DNA of 64,000 bases, taken from NCBI RefSeq assembly GCF_003691365.1, contig NZ_CP033087.1:1894001-1958000 (forward strand), in the 5' to 3' direction. The stretch comes from Commensalibacter melissae (GTDB lineage Bacteria; Pseudomonadota; Alphaproteobacteria; Acetobacterales; Acetobacteraceae). Positions 45,961 through 54,849 of the stretch are shown one piece after another. How positions within the stretch are numbered: position 1 is the first letter of the stretch; every line of letters starts with the position of its first letter. Made by a program: the position numbers and the translations under genes. The notes below the pieces were generated by a model, which was not told where the DNA came from, did no database searches, and worked only from the letters and a program-made list of their open reading frames with translations.

Positions 45961-47130
45961 TTAATTAGGGACCTCTGCCGTAATCGTCCGTCCTTCTTTA
46001 GGAACGACTTTTTGACCTGGCCTGTATGAAGTTGGATTACTAACAAGAAGACGATCACCATCTACTGGACCTTTTGTAACAACCCAGTATGTATCCTGAA
46101 TACGTTGTAATTCTACATTACGTCTTTCAATAACATTGTCCTTGTTAATAATATAAATATAGGGAGCATTATCCAAACCACGCATAATAGCTTCCTGAGG
46201 GATTAAAAAGGCCCCTTTCTCATATCCTTCATGCATAACAGCACGAACATACATGCCTGATAACAATAATTTATCAGGATTACGTATGATTGCCCGCTGA
46301 ATAACAGATCCTGTTTCCTGATCCGTCACAACTTCGGTAAATAATAAATTCGCCTGTAAGGGATAACGAGAACCATCTTCTAAAATCAAATCAATAGGAA
46401 CATGGGCTGCCCCACGTAAGGTCTGTAATTTTCCATTTTCCTGTCTTGAACGTAAACGCAACTGTTCTGCGGTAGGTTCAATAATATCAACAAAAATTGG
46501 ATCAAGTTGCGTAATGACAGCGACTGGATCGGCCTGATTAACAGACATTAATGCGCCCTGCGTTTGGATAGAACGACTTATCCTTCCAGAAATGGTGGCA
46601 TTAATTCCCGTATATTCAAGATTCAGTTCAGCCTGTCTTACTGTTGCTTTATCACTTTCAATATCAGCCTTAGTTGCTTCTTGTGCAGCAAGTGTATCAT
46701 CATAATCCTGACGACTGACAGCATCCATATTTTTCAATGGGCCATATCTTTTTAACTTCAAAGTCTGGGTGCGTAATGTCGCCAAATCACGGTTAAGCTT
46801 ACCCCGCGCCTCATTTAAAGCGGCTTGATAGGGTCGAGGATCAACCTCATAAAGCTGTTGTCCCTTAATAACATCCGTACCTTCTTCAAATAACCTTTTA
46901 TAAAGATATCCATTTACCTGAGGACGAACCTGTGAAACGCGCATCGGAGAAACACGTCCAGTCAGCTCAACTAAATTCTCAACTTCTTGAGTATGAACCG
47001 TTACAAAATTCGCACTAGGTATGGGTCGAGCAGGTTGCTGTTTTTTACATGCATTAAGTGGCAATAATAAAGCAAATAATAAAGCATATTCTTTATGCCA
47101 TTTTGTAAAGAAAGAATCTGTTATTGTCAC
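45961..47130 (-). CDS. RND efflux periplasmic adaptor (membrane fusion lipoprotein)
   Basis: The adaptor links pump and channel. The lipobox LPLNAC gives lipidated Cys28. Barrel-sandwich hybrid halves are visible in SQVRPQVNGYLYKRLFEEGTDV and TISGRISRSIQTQGALMSV, with a coiled-coil hairpin between (about 110-165), then a beta-barrel domain ending GMYVRAVMHEGYE. Length 389 is typical of AcrA/MexA. It is the first gene of the operon. Confidence 0.94.
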   Translation of the reverse strand: MTITDSFFTKWHKEYALLFALLLPLNACKKQQPARPIPSANFVTVHTQEVENLVELTGRVSPMRVSQVRPQVNGYLYKRLFEEGTDVIKGQQLYEVDPRPYQAALNEARGKLNRDLATLRTQTLKLKRYGPLKNMDAVSRQDYDDTLAAQEATKADIESDKATVRQAELNLEYTGINATISGRISRSIQTQGALMSVNQADPVAVITQLDPIFVDIIEPTAEQLRLRSRQENGKLQTLRGAAHVPIDLILEDGSRYPLQANLLFTEVVTDQETGSVIQRAIIRNPDKLLLSGMYVRAVMHEGYEKGAFLIPQEAIMRGLDNAPYIYIINKDNVIERRNVELQRIQDTYWVVTKGPVDGDRLLVSNPTSYRPGQKVVPKEGRTITAEVPN

Positions 47131-47509
47131 TTCTCTTCCCTATTTCCTTAAAAATCAAGATAAATTTACTGTTGATTATCTATAAATAAAGTAAATTTTA
47201 AATTATAATATGAACAATTTAAGCTTATTCACTTAATAATATACATAATATTGTATATTCTTATTAAAAGCCTTCCCATAATATCGGTATGCTTCGAATA
47301 AACAACAGTTATTTTTCAACAAACAAAAAAATTGAATCCAAATTTTTCATTTTCAGCAAATTATTGGAAAACTTAACCAATAAATTTAACTATTAAAAAT
47401 AATCTTATTTACCGTATATTTTTATAAGCTATATAGCCAGTTTTGATTTTAATATTAAAACTTATAAAGTAAAAATATACAACTCCAACATTTTATTTTA
47501 AAAAAAAGA
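47131..47509. promoter_or_regulatory. Divergent efflux-regulator intergenic region with an operator-like dyad
   Basis: This 379-bp region is nearly all A/T and separates the efflux operon from a divergent HTH regulator. AATATAC (47238-47244) and GTATATT (47253-47259) are perfect inverted arms around an 8-base spacer, about 110 bases upstream of the adaptor start. It resembles a dimeric repressor operator, but the composition makes chance dyads likely. I see no gene in it. Confidence 0.4.
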
Positions 47510-48235
47510 ATGACCACCATTGGTAACAACGTCAAAAAAATTAGAAAATATTTAAAACTTTCTCAGTCCCAATTAGCAGAAAGAGTCAGAAAGCTAACGG
47601 GTCGATGCTCCCAACAAACCATAGCGAATATTGAAAATGGCAATATTCGTGAAAGCTCTCTTTTACCTTATGTTGCACTTGCTCTGAATGTTAAACTCGA
47701 CCATCTAAACCCAAATATCGGCAAGGGGAAATTAAAAAGTCAGATTAAACTTACCCCAAAAATAACTCAATTTTTCAATTCAAATTTTAAAGTTAACTCA
47801 AAAAAAGATAACTCTGATTTTAGTGATCATTCTTTTGATAACTTTAAACTGGATGAAGAAATACCTGTTTTCGGTACAATGAACTTGATCCATGATGATT
47901 TTATTCTGACGGATACGCCCATTGAATATGTTAAACGTCCCCATGTTGTAACATTTGAAAAAGATGCTTTCGGTATTTCAATTGCAAACCGTAATATTGA
48001 ACCTATCTTTAAAATTGGCGACATTATAATTTTACATCCCCGTAAAATTGCCAAGAAAGGAAATATCTGTCTTTTTTTAAAGGTGGATAATAATCTCCAC
48101 ATCTATACAATGGGAGAATTAATAGAGGATCACCAGAATTTCTGGTTAATAAAATATTACAATCCTGAAAAGGAAAGAAAAATCTGTAAAAAAACATGGC
48201 AGAATTATTTTACCGTCGTTGCAAGATTTCTTTGA
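47510..48235 (+). CDS. HTH transcription regulator with LexA/CI-like C-terminal domain, apparently protease-dead
   Basis: The 241-residue protein has an N-terminal XRE-type HTH (about residues 5-66; LSQSQLAERVRKLTG, TIANIENGN) and a linker. A C-terminal peptidase-S24-like fold follows (about 118-240; FGISIANRNIEPIFKIGDIIILHP). At the place of the nucleophile in the usual SMEP, Asn162 stands before IEP. The position of the general-base lysine reads TMGELI. Both catalytic residues seem lost, so self-cleavage is unlikely. It could be a prophage-derived repressor retained for host use. No phage genes adjoin it. Confidence 0.75.
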   Translation: MTTIGNNVKKIRKYLKLSQSQLAERVRKLTGRCSQQTIANIENGNIRESSLLPYVALALNVKLDHLNPNIGKGKLKSQIKLTPKITQFFNSNFKVNSKKDNSDFSDHSFDNFKLDEEIPVFGTMNLIHDDFILTDTPIEYVKRPHVVTFEKDAFGISIANRNIEPIFKIGDIIILHPRKIAKKGNICLFLKVDNNLHIYTMGELIEDHQNFWLIKYYNPEKERKICKKTWQNYFTVVARFL

Positions 48236-48275
48236 TTCATTGAAAACAGAGAATCAATTCAGGTCTTAACATCTA

Positions 48276-48351
48276 TGGTGGAGCCAAGGGGAATCGAACC
48301 CCTGACCTTCTCATTGCGAACGAGACGCTCTCCCAACTGAGCTATAACCCC
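48276..48351 (-). tRNA. tRNA-Ala(CGC)
   Basis: On the minus strand a complete cloverleaf can be drawn. The acceptor GGGGTTA pairs with TGGCTCC and includes the alanine identity pair G3-U70. The anticodon loop TTCGCAA gives anticodon CGC, and the T-arm contains GGTTCGATTCC. The 3' CCA is encoded. It reads the alanine codon GCG. Confidence 0.93.
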
Positions 48352-48460
48352 CTAAAGTAAAATCTAATTCATTGATACTATTCCTAGAAAAACTGTCAAG
48401 AAAGAATTATATAATTCATACCATAATTTACCATCAGAATCCGTTATCAAGGAATTAGAT

Positions 48461-48763
48461 ATGTTTGAACTATATCAATTACTTCAAACCTTATTAAGCC
48501 TTTATTCTTTCATCCTGCTTGCCTATTGTATTTTCAGTTTTTTATTTGCACTTAACATCATTAATCCTAACGCACGGGCCGTTTATGTAATCGGCACTTT
48601 CCTAAGCAGGCTTTGCGAACCGATTTTACGACCCATTCAAAGAATTTTACCGGATCTTGGTGGTATAGATATCAGTCCTATCATTGTGTTTTTAATTATT
48701 GATTATCTTATTCGTCCATTATTGTTTCGTATTTTTTTTAACTTATCAATTTTTACCCATTAA
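48461..48763 (+). CDS. YggT family membrane protein
   Basis: The 100-residue protein has two hydrophobic regions flanking the diagnostic EPILRPIQRILPDLGGIDIS (about residues 53-72). YggT proteins are small inner-membrane proteins linked to osmotic and envelope functions, with no agreed molecular role. ATG 48461 has AAGGAA six bases upstream. Confidence 0.9.
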   Translation: MFELYQLLQTLLSLYSFILLAYCIFSFLFALNIINPNARAVYVIGTFLSRLCEPILRPIQRILPDLGGIDISPIIVFLIIDYLIRPLLFRIFFNLSIFTH

Positions 48764-48858
48764 ATTAAAAAATGCCGTTATTCAAAATTAAACAATACCC
48801 AATAATGAATCATTATCTTTGCTTTTCAAAAACAGCATTTCGTATCAATCTCTTTTAA

Positions 48859-50544
48859 TTACCATGAATGAACTTTATACAGACCTAAATTCAATTTTTT
48901 TCCAGTCGAATAATTTAATCCTTTGATTTCTCCCAATAAATCGACGGAAATATTATCTTTATCCAAATACTCTTTAAATGCTTTCTGATCTTTCCGATCA
49001 ACCAAAGCCATTCCACACACCTTATTCTTTTCAAGAAATGCAGCTGTTTTCATCACGTTGATCAGCTGTGTTTCTTTCCCAACTAAAAAAACCAGGCTTG
49101 GTTCTGAATAAGAGGCCGAGGCCAAAACCGTTTCCTGACAGGGTTTAAGAAAATGAACAGTACGTGCGATTTTATAACTCAACCATTCTGGTTGTAAAGA
49201 AGGAATCAAGATTACGAATAGTTGAATATAAACAATTAGAGCAGCCAATATGGAAAAAAGAGAAGCCCTTTGAACATTTCGTTTGTAGAAACAGTAAATA
49301 ACATACCCAATCAGACATAATACAGTGACTGCCCCGATCATCGCGGCATAATACCATTCTCCCGTCATGAAATGTGCCCAGATAACACTTCCAACAGCCA
49401 GAATGACTCCAACCAAACACCATAAAATCATATAAAAATAAAACAGCCCCTTTCCCAAGAAAGAAATTGGACCATGCCACCTTTCAGAAATTTTCCATAA
49501 TGCAGCAGATGTAAGAATTGCAATTGCAGGATATGTAGGCAATACATAATGGGGAAGTTTGGTTGCAATAACCTCAAAGACCATCCAATGGGGAATAATC
49601 CAACATAACAAAAATTTTACTGATTCAGTTTTTCTTTCCATCCATATAAAAGGTAACGACCATGCCGTAAACAGGGAACCCGGCCAAAATGCAATTAGAA
49701 AAACCAGAAGATAATACCCTGGTGGTAATCCGTGCGCCTGTTGTCCTGACGCAACCTTCCCTAAAAAATTCGTACCAACTGCATTTGTGAAAAACTGTCC
49801 ATGACTTATCAAGGCAATGGCAATACACCAGGGTAGGGCAATCATTACAGAAATTAACCAGCCATAGCCGGGCCTTAATTGTTTCCACCATGATTTATCC
49901 TTTTGAACCCAGGCTAGAGTCAAGGGAGTCAATAAGGTTGGGATGAGAATAACTGGCCCCTTCAACATCAATCCACACCCAATTGCGCCCCAATAGATTG
50001 CGGCAATGTGAAAAGGTGATTTTTCCACAGATAAACGGGATAACCACGCTTTTGCAACACTCGTTTGGGCAAGCAAAATGAAAAACAGTAAAGTCGTATC
50101 TATTGTGGCCATACGACCTTCCGCAGTAAGTATTACCGAAACTGCCAGAAAAATACCCGCCAATAAACCAACACATGAATCAAATAATAGACTGCCTATC
50201 CATACAGTCAGTAAAACAGATCCAACCGCAGCAAAGAGGGAAGGAATGCGATATGGCCAAACCTCTTTATGACTGATGGAATATGCCGCCTTAACAGAAA
50301 ACGCTTCCAACCAGTAAATTCCGGCAGGTTGCAGATAACGAGGCTTGTCCTGAAACCGAACATCAACATAATTACCGCTCTCCAGCATTTGAGATGTTGC
50401 CTGCATATACCGGGCCTCATCCCTATCCAGTGGTGGAAGGCTTGCTCTACCAGGTAAAAACAACACAAAAACAAACAAGGCAAGCCACAAATAATGACTT
50501 GCCTTCAAACGAAAAGACGGTTCCGAGAGATGAGAAATACTCAT
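48859..50544 (-). CDS. GT39/ArnT-like membrane glycosyltransferase
   Basis: The 561-residue polytopic protein has the GT-C motif PPLDRDEARYMQATSQML in its first periplasmic loop and SAEGRM-type (TAEGRMATIDTTLLFF) segments typical of ArnT/PMT-like enzymes. These transfer sugar from a polyprenyl phosphate to lipid A or another acceptor outside the inner membrane. About 11-12 membrane helices precede a soluble C-terminal part. With the upstream GT2 gene it forms a donor-maker/transferase pair; the sugar and acceptor are unknown. Confidence 0.85.
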   Translation of the reverse strand: MSISHLSEPSFRLKASHYLWLALFVFVLFLPGRASLPPLDRDEARYMQATSQMLESGNYVDVRFQDKPRYLQPAGIYWLEAFSVKAAYSISHKEVWPYRIPSLFAAVGSVLLTVWIGSLLFDSCVGLLAGIFLAVSVILTAEGRMATIDTTLLFFILLAQTSVAKAWLSRLSVEKSPFHIAAIYWGAIGCGLMLKGPVILIPTLLTPLTLAWVQKDKSWWKQLRPGYGWLISVMIALPWCIAIALISHGQFFTNAVGTNFLGKVASGQQAHGLPPGYYLLVFLIAFWPGSLFTAWSLPFIWMERKTESVKFLLCWIIPHWMVFEVIATKLPHYVLPTYPAIAILTSAALWKISERWHGPISFLGKGLFYFYMILWCLVGVILAVGSVIWAHFMTGEWYYAAMIGAVTVLCLIGYVIYCFYKRNVQRASLFSILAALIVYIQLFVILIPSLQPEWLSYKIARTVHFLKPCQETVLASASYSEPSLVFLVGKETQLINVMKTAAFLEKNKVCGMALVDRKDQKAFKEYLDKDNISVDLLGEIKGLNYSTGKKLNLGLYKVHSW

Positions 50545-50577
50545 GCTTATCCCTTTTTATCTTGATCTGTTTCGGTC

Positions 50578-51309
50578 TTAAGACTTTCTAATATTACCAG
50601 GCAAATGAATACGATTTAACAACCACATTACCCCCAGTAAATCCCTTATTCCCACAAGGGCACGATTTAAATTGGTATATTTAGAAAATCCATTCAGTCT
50701 TTGCCTGTGATGGACAGGATAACATAATAGAGGAACACCATAATGGGCAAATAAAGCCGGTAAAAAACGATGTAACCCTTCAAACTGCGGTAAGGAAAGA
50801 AAATCGTTTTTCATAAACAATTTCATTGGCGCACCCGTATCTGGACAGCCATCATTCAACAAACGGCGTCTTAACCCATTTGCAAACCGCGTTGCAAACC
50901 GACGGGAAAAATTATCATGTCTCTTTAATCTTACCCCTACAACTAACGGGGGTTTTCCTTGATGTCGCTGCATTACATCCCACATTGCAACAATATCAAT
51001 GGGATCATCCTGACCATCCCCATCCAGAGTTGCAATCCATTCCCCCTTTGCAACTTTGATTGCAGTCAATAATGCAGCTGATTTACCGCAACATTTGGGA
51101 TGAGATAAAATAACAAGCCCGGGAAGAATCGTTTTTTTTATTTCGATTAACTGATCCAGCGTATGATCAGTACTTCCATCATTAACAAAAATAACTTCAC
51201 TATCAGGCAACTTTGGCAAAACAGAAGCAATTTCCTGACAGACAGGTAAAATATTATCCGCCTCGTTTAAAACAGCAACTACAATTGAAAGTTTATAATT
51301 CATGTGCAT
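50578..51309 (-). CDS. GT2 family glycosyltransferase, polyprenyl-phosphate type
   Basis: The 243-residue cytosolic enzyme has a GT-A fold: LSIVVAVLNEADNI, VIFVNDGSTDHT, and the metal-binding ATLDGDGQDDP. It resembles DPM1/ArnC-like enzymes that load a sugar onto undecaprenyl phosphate, but it lacks the two C-terminal membrane helices of ArnC. It lies 17 bases behind atpF and 33 bases ahead of the GT39 gene. ATG 51303 is an alternative start. No SD is visible. Confidence 0.85.
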   Translation of the reverse strand: MHMNYKLSIVVAVLNEADNILPVCQEIASVLPKLPDSEVIFVNDGSTDHTLDQLIEIKKTILPGLVILSHPKCCGKSAALLTAIKVAKGEWIATLDGDGQDDPIDIVAMWDVMQRHQGKPPLVVGVRLKRHDNFSRRFATRFANGLRRRLLNDGCPDTGAPMKLFMKNDFLSLPQFEGLHRFLPALFAHYGVPLLCYPVHHRQRLNGFSKYTNLNRALVGIRDLLGVMWLLNRIHLPGNIRKS

Positions 51310-51326
51310 GAACGAGACGAATAAAA

Positions 51327-51836
51327 TTAGGCATTATATTGGTCTTTGGCCAACATCTTGGGAACTTCAGCAATTGCATGATCAATTAAGGACTTATCTT
51401 TTTCCTCAGTCATAACAGATGCAATTACTTCTCTTGCAGCTTTTACAGCAATTTCAGCAGCCTCTTTACGAACAACTGAAATGGCTTCTTGTTCAGAAGC
51501 AGCCATTCTTTGACGAATAAGCTGTTCATGACGTTCAGCCGCAAATTCTGCATCCTTTTTTGCTTTGGCAGCAATACGGGCTGCAATTTCCTTGGAATTT
51601 TGCAGCATTCTCTCTGCCTCTTCTTTGGCAGCCTCATGCTCTTTTCTGGCATTCGTATATATTTCTTCAGCTTCCCGACGCAAACGGCTGGCCTCTTCCA
51701 GTGCCGCCTGTATCTGTGCAGACCGTTTATCCATCATTGCAGCCAAGGGACGCCAAATCTTTTTACCAAACAGGACAAAGAATAAAATAAATGCAATAGC
51801 AGCCCAAAAACGTGGTTCTTGTAAAAAAAGCATCAT
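51327..51836 (-). CDS. atpF: ATP synthase F0 subunit b
   Basis: This is one of two b-type stator subunits. The 169-residue protein has one N-terminal membrane helix (FWAAIAFILFFVLFGKKIW), then a long charged alpha-helical stalk rich in Ala, Glu and Lys (EEASRLRREAEEIYTNARKE). Two ATG codons in tandem (51836, 51833) follow an AGAGAG. It is last in the F0 operon, as in other alphaproteobacteria where F1 is encoded elsewhere. Confidence 0.94.
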   Translation of the reverse strand: MMLFLQEPRFWAAIAFILFFVLFGKKIWRPLAAMMDKRSAQIQAALEEASRLRREAEEIYTNARKEHEAAKEEAERMLQNSKEIAARIAAKAKKDAEFAAERHEQLIRQRMAASEQEAISVVRKEAAEIAVKAAREVIASVMTEEKDKSLIDHAIAEVPKMLAKDQYNA

Positions 51837-51851
51837 ACTCTCTCTGCTTGT

Positions 51852-52463
51852 TTAATGTGAAGACGAAGGGACAAACTGTCTGATCTTTTGATCAATAACG
51901 CCGCTATCTATCTCTTCATTCAGCATTTTCTTCACCAAAAGATACGCAACCTCTTTTGACATTTGATCAACCTGGGTCAGGGCTTTATTTCGAGCTTCAA
52001 TGATGCGTTTTTCAGTAATCTTCATTTCCTGATCAAGCTTACCTTGCAATTCCTGCATTTTTTTCGCAGAATCCGCTTTGGTTTCCTGTAAAATAGCATC
52101 AACATGTCTTTGCGCTTCCAAAGCAGCATCATGACGTGTTTTATTTAATGCAGCGACAGCTTTATCAGCCTGTGCCTTAGCCTGACGTGCGGAATTCAAG
52201 TCTTGATCAATTTTTGAACGACGATGGGAAATAACATTTTCAACCTGAGGAATTGAAAAATATTTCACCACCAGAAATAAACAAAAGAAAATAATCAATA
52301 CCCAAAAAAATTGACCCATTACCAATGGGTTTTTAAAGTCCATCTGGGGCATGCCAGCAGCTCTGGCATTCGTAGCAAAAACAGGTGCCAGCAACAGGCT
52401 TGCACATCCCCCCGCCACGAGAGACGCCGCCAGACGGGTAAAAAAGACTGAAAAGCGTCTCAT
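51852..52463 (-). CDS. atpF': ATP synthase F0 subunit b'
   Basis: This is the divergent second b subunit found in alphaproteobacteria, cyanobacteria and plants, which heterodimerises with b. The 203-residue protein has an N-terminal hydrophobic stretch resembling a signal peptide (residues 1-36), then the membrane helix QFFWVLIIFFCLFLVVKYF. A coiled-coil stalk with the conserved segment VENVISHRRSKIDQDL follows. Confidence 0.9.
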   Translation of the reverse strand: MRRFSVFFTRLAASLVAGGCASLLLAPVFATNARAAGMPQMDFKNPLVMGQFFWVLIIFFCLFLVVKYFSIPQVENVISHRRSKIDQDLNSARQAKAQADKAVAALNKTRHDAALEAQRHVDAILQETKADSAKKMQELQGKLDQEMKITEKRIIEARNKALTQVDQMSKEVAYLLVKKMLNEEIDSGVIDQKIRQFVPSSSH

Positions 52464-52476
52464 ATAAAAGAACCCT

Positions 52477-52710
52477 TTACATGAACAGAATAAGAAAGGC
52501 GATCAGGAGTGCGTAAAGAGCCACAGCTTCTGTAAGAGCAAAGCCCAACATTCCCAAACCAAATACATGAGAACGTGAAGCTGGATTGCGAGCAATACTG
52601 CTTACCAGAGTTGCAAAAATATTACCAATACCAATACCAACACCGGAAAGAGCGATAACAGCGAGGCCGGCACCAATCTGTTTTGCAGCCAAAAGAAGCG
52701 AATGATCCAT
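52477..52710 (-). CDS. atpE: ATP synthase F0 subunit c
   Basis: This is the proteolipid forming the rotating ring. The 77-residue hairpin has two membrane helices. The polar loop is ARNPASRS (about 40-47), and proton-carrying Glu61 lies in [12 protein letters not shown]. The glycine-rich first helix (SGVGIGIGN) is typical for ring packing. The start has AAGGAA upstream. Confidence 0.97.
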   Translation of the reverse strand: MDHSLLLAAKQIGAGLAVIALSGVGIGIGNIFATLVSSIARNPASRSHVFGLGMLGFALTEAVALYALLIAFLILFM

Positions 52711-52755
52711 TTGTTTTTTCCTTGTTATTAAAAATAAAGTAAACGAAACCCAAAG

Positions 52756-53508
52756 TTAATGATGAACGGCTTCTTGTAAATACATACAGGTAAGGATTGT
52801 AAATACATAAGCTTGCAATGCACCAACCAATAGTTCAAGGGCAAATAAGGCTATATTGAGCAAAATAGGAAATATACCTAAAAAACCGCCAACAGCCAAT
52901 CCCAATCCAGCAGCCAACATAATCGTGAAAGCAGCAAACATTTCCAACATGACGTGACCAGCAACCATATTCGCAAACAAACGAATAGACAGGCTGACAG
53001 GTCTCGACAAATAGGACAGAATTTCAATAGGCACCAATAACGGGGCCATTAAAATTGGCGCTCCAGCAGGCATGAAATGGGCAAAAAATTTCAGTCCCTG
53101 ATTTTTGAGGGAAACAATGATTGCCAAGACAAACACCATCAAGGCTAAGCTGACCGTTACAACGATATGACTGGTAAAAGCGAAAGAAAAAGGCAAAAGC
53201 CCAAGATAGTTCCCCGTCAGGATGAAGAAAAACAATGCGAATATAAATGGGAAAAATCCTTTGCCCTTTTCACCCATGGTTCCCACAGCCATACTATATA
53301 CAAATTCATATAGTATCTCTGTTGCCGCCTGATAACGACCGGGAACCACTGCCTTACGACGCATGCCAAAATAAATAGCGACCGGGACAATTACTGCTGC
53401 AATCACCATCATTAATTCTGACTGGCTGAAACGGATTGTTTCACCCAAGGTTCCAAAAACTGGATGCAACTCAAATTGACCGAGCGCGTCTATATTATGA
53501 CCGGCCAC
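52756..53508 (-). CDS. atpB: ATP synthase F0 subunit a
   Basis: Subunit a forms the two proton half-channels. The 250-residue protein has about six helices, and the essential arginine is in SLSIRLFANMVAGH (about residue 165). The start is GTG at 53508, supported by GGGAG seven bases upstream. It precedes atpE. Confidence 0.96.
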   Translation of the reverse strand: MAGHNIDALGQFELHPVFGTLGETIRFSQSELMMVIAAVIVPVAIYFGMRRKAVVPGRYQAATEILYEFVYSMAVGTMGEKGKGFFPFIFALFFFILTGNYLGLLPFSFAFTSHIVVTVSLALMVFVLAIIVSLKNQGLKFFAHFMPAGAPILMAPLLVPIEILSYLSRPVSLSIRLFANMVAGHVMLEMFAAFTIMLAAGLGLAVGGFLGIFPILLNIALFALELLVGALQAYVFTILTCMYLQEAVHH

Positions 53509-53551
53509 TAATTTTCTCCCAATATAAACCGAATCTTACCAAAAATAGCAT

Positions 53552-53863
53552 TTATTTTAACCTTATATCATTAGGTTTAACAAGATGCCAGATATTAAAA
53601 ATGCCCGCAATCATTCCTAAAACTGAAAATATAAGAATAAAAACTGGTTTTGTTGATAACCAATAATCCAATCCATATCCTATTACAAGACCGACAATAA
53701 AGGCAGATACTACTTCTACACCAGCACGACAGGCAAAAAACCAAGGATTATTGCCATATTCTGTTTTTTTTTCTCGTTTTTTTGAAGAGCGTGGATTTAA
53801 TCGATCTTCAAAACCATTCAATTTCTGATCAAAGGCATCAAGCTGATTCTTTTCCTGATTCAT
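53552..53863 (-). CDS. atpI: ATP synthase-associated protein AtpI
   Basis: AtpI is a small membrane protein that assists c-ring assembly and possibly Mg2+ uptake. ATG 53863 (103 residues, MNQEKNQLDAF) fits the family; the frame extends to 53920 without support. A charged N-terminus is followed by two membrane helices with GLVIGYGLDYWLSTKP and the C-terminal VLGMIAGIFNI, typical of AtpI. It is first in the F0 operon. Confidence 0.88.
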   Translation of the reverse strand: MNQEKNQLDAFDQKLNGFEDRLNPRSSKKREKKTEYGNNPWFFACRAGVEVVSAFIVGLVIGYGLDYWLSTKPVFILIFSVLGMIAGIFNIWHLVKPNDIRLK

Positions 53864-53939
53864 TGTTATAGCTTCAAACCTCCAAACCGAAATCAATAAC
53901 TGATACAAACACTTCTCCAAAAACCAGTTTCAAAGAAAA

Positions 53940-54704
53940 TTACTGCGGAATATAATCATACGATGGACTTCCTGCAGGGGCACCAGCTGGTGGAACATTA
54001 AATTGCGACAATTCCACCATGGTATTTCCCGTCTTACCGATTATCCTTGCCTGTAACGCTTTACCCAGAGAATTGACATTTCCCATCCCGCTAACATAAA
54101 TTTTCTGACCTACACTCAAAATAAAATCAAGTTTTTTAACATCGGAAGAGCGAATATAAATAACTGTTCCATCCTTTAAAACAACACCCATTTTTTCACC
54201 TTGCAAATTATATAAAACTTGCTTGACTGTACCATTTACAGACAAATCTGGTCCAGTAATAGGTACAGGTGAAAAGTTTGCCTCGGGACTATCCTCCTCA
54301 ATCTGTTCTCCACGTTGATTGATAATCTCAAAAGCCTGGACAAAAGGTAATGAATAGGCTTTCAACCCACGAATCACCACGTCCTGACCCGGATGAACAA
54401 AGGATTTCACAATTTCCCCAAACATTGTGGAAAACATGATTTGCGTTCCATCCGTTAATAACAATCCACCCAAATTGCCATAAGGGGTAGGAAGATATTG
54501 TGCAACATTTCCCTTAACAACAGGCAATACTGAAAAATCCAGAACAGTTTTTGCAACCCGATTATTTTTCTGAACCGAATCAACCTTCCGTATATGATGT
54601 ATATTTCCATTTTCTGGCCTGGCCTGGCTTTCTGACAGATTGGCATTAACAAAGACAGAACTTACCAAAAAACAGCCGGCTAATTTCCATTGATTGTTTT
54701 TCAT
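53940..54704 (-). CDS. Exported protein with two tandem OB-like repeats, function unknown
   Basis: I do not recognise the 254-residue protein. A signal peptide is likely (CFLVSSVFVNANLSESQA, cut near residue 28). Two homologous segments, about residues 62-118 and 155-211, share the pattern V-x-G-x-V-x-Q-x-L, then G-x-x-L-x-DGT-x-I, then GQ-x-x-x-x-G. This suggests duplicated small beta-barrel (OB-like) domains. The C-terminus is Pro/Ala/Gly-rich. It lies upstream of atpI in the same direction, 76 bases away, with no evident link to ATP synthase. Confidence 0.7.
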   Translation of the reverse strand: MKNNQWKLAGCFLVSSVFVNANLSESQARPENGNIHHIRKVDSVQKNNRVAKTVLDFSVLPVVKGNVAQYLPTPYGNLGGLLLTDGTQIMFSTMFGEIVKSFVHPGQDVVIRGLKAYSLPFVQAFEIINQRGEQIEEDSPEANFSPVPITGPDLSVNGTVKQVLYNLQGEKMGVVLKDGTVIYIRSSDVKKLDFILSVGQKIYVSGMGNVNSLGKALQARIIGKTGNTMVELSQFNVPPAGAPAGSPSYDYIPQ

Positions 54705-54849
54705 AAACGATCACAAACCTAAATAAATCTAATAAATTTAATACGAATATACACATATTTGTGGTTTTCTGTAATTATATACTGTTTACTTCAAAATGAG
54801 AAACAATCAATTTTTTTATAATGATATCCTTTTTTAGACCGAGACACAT

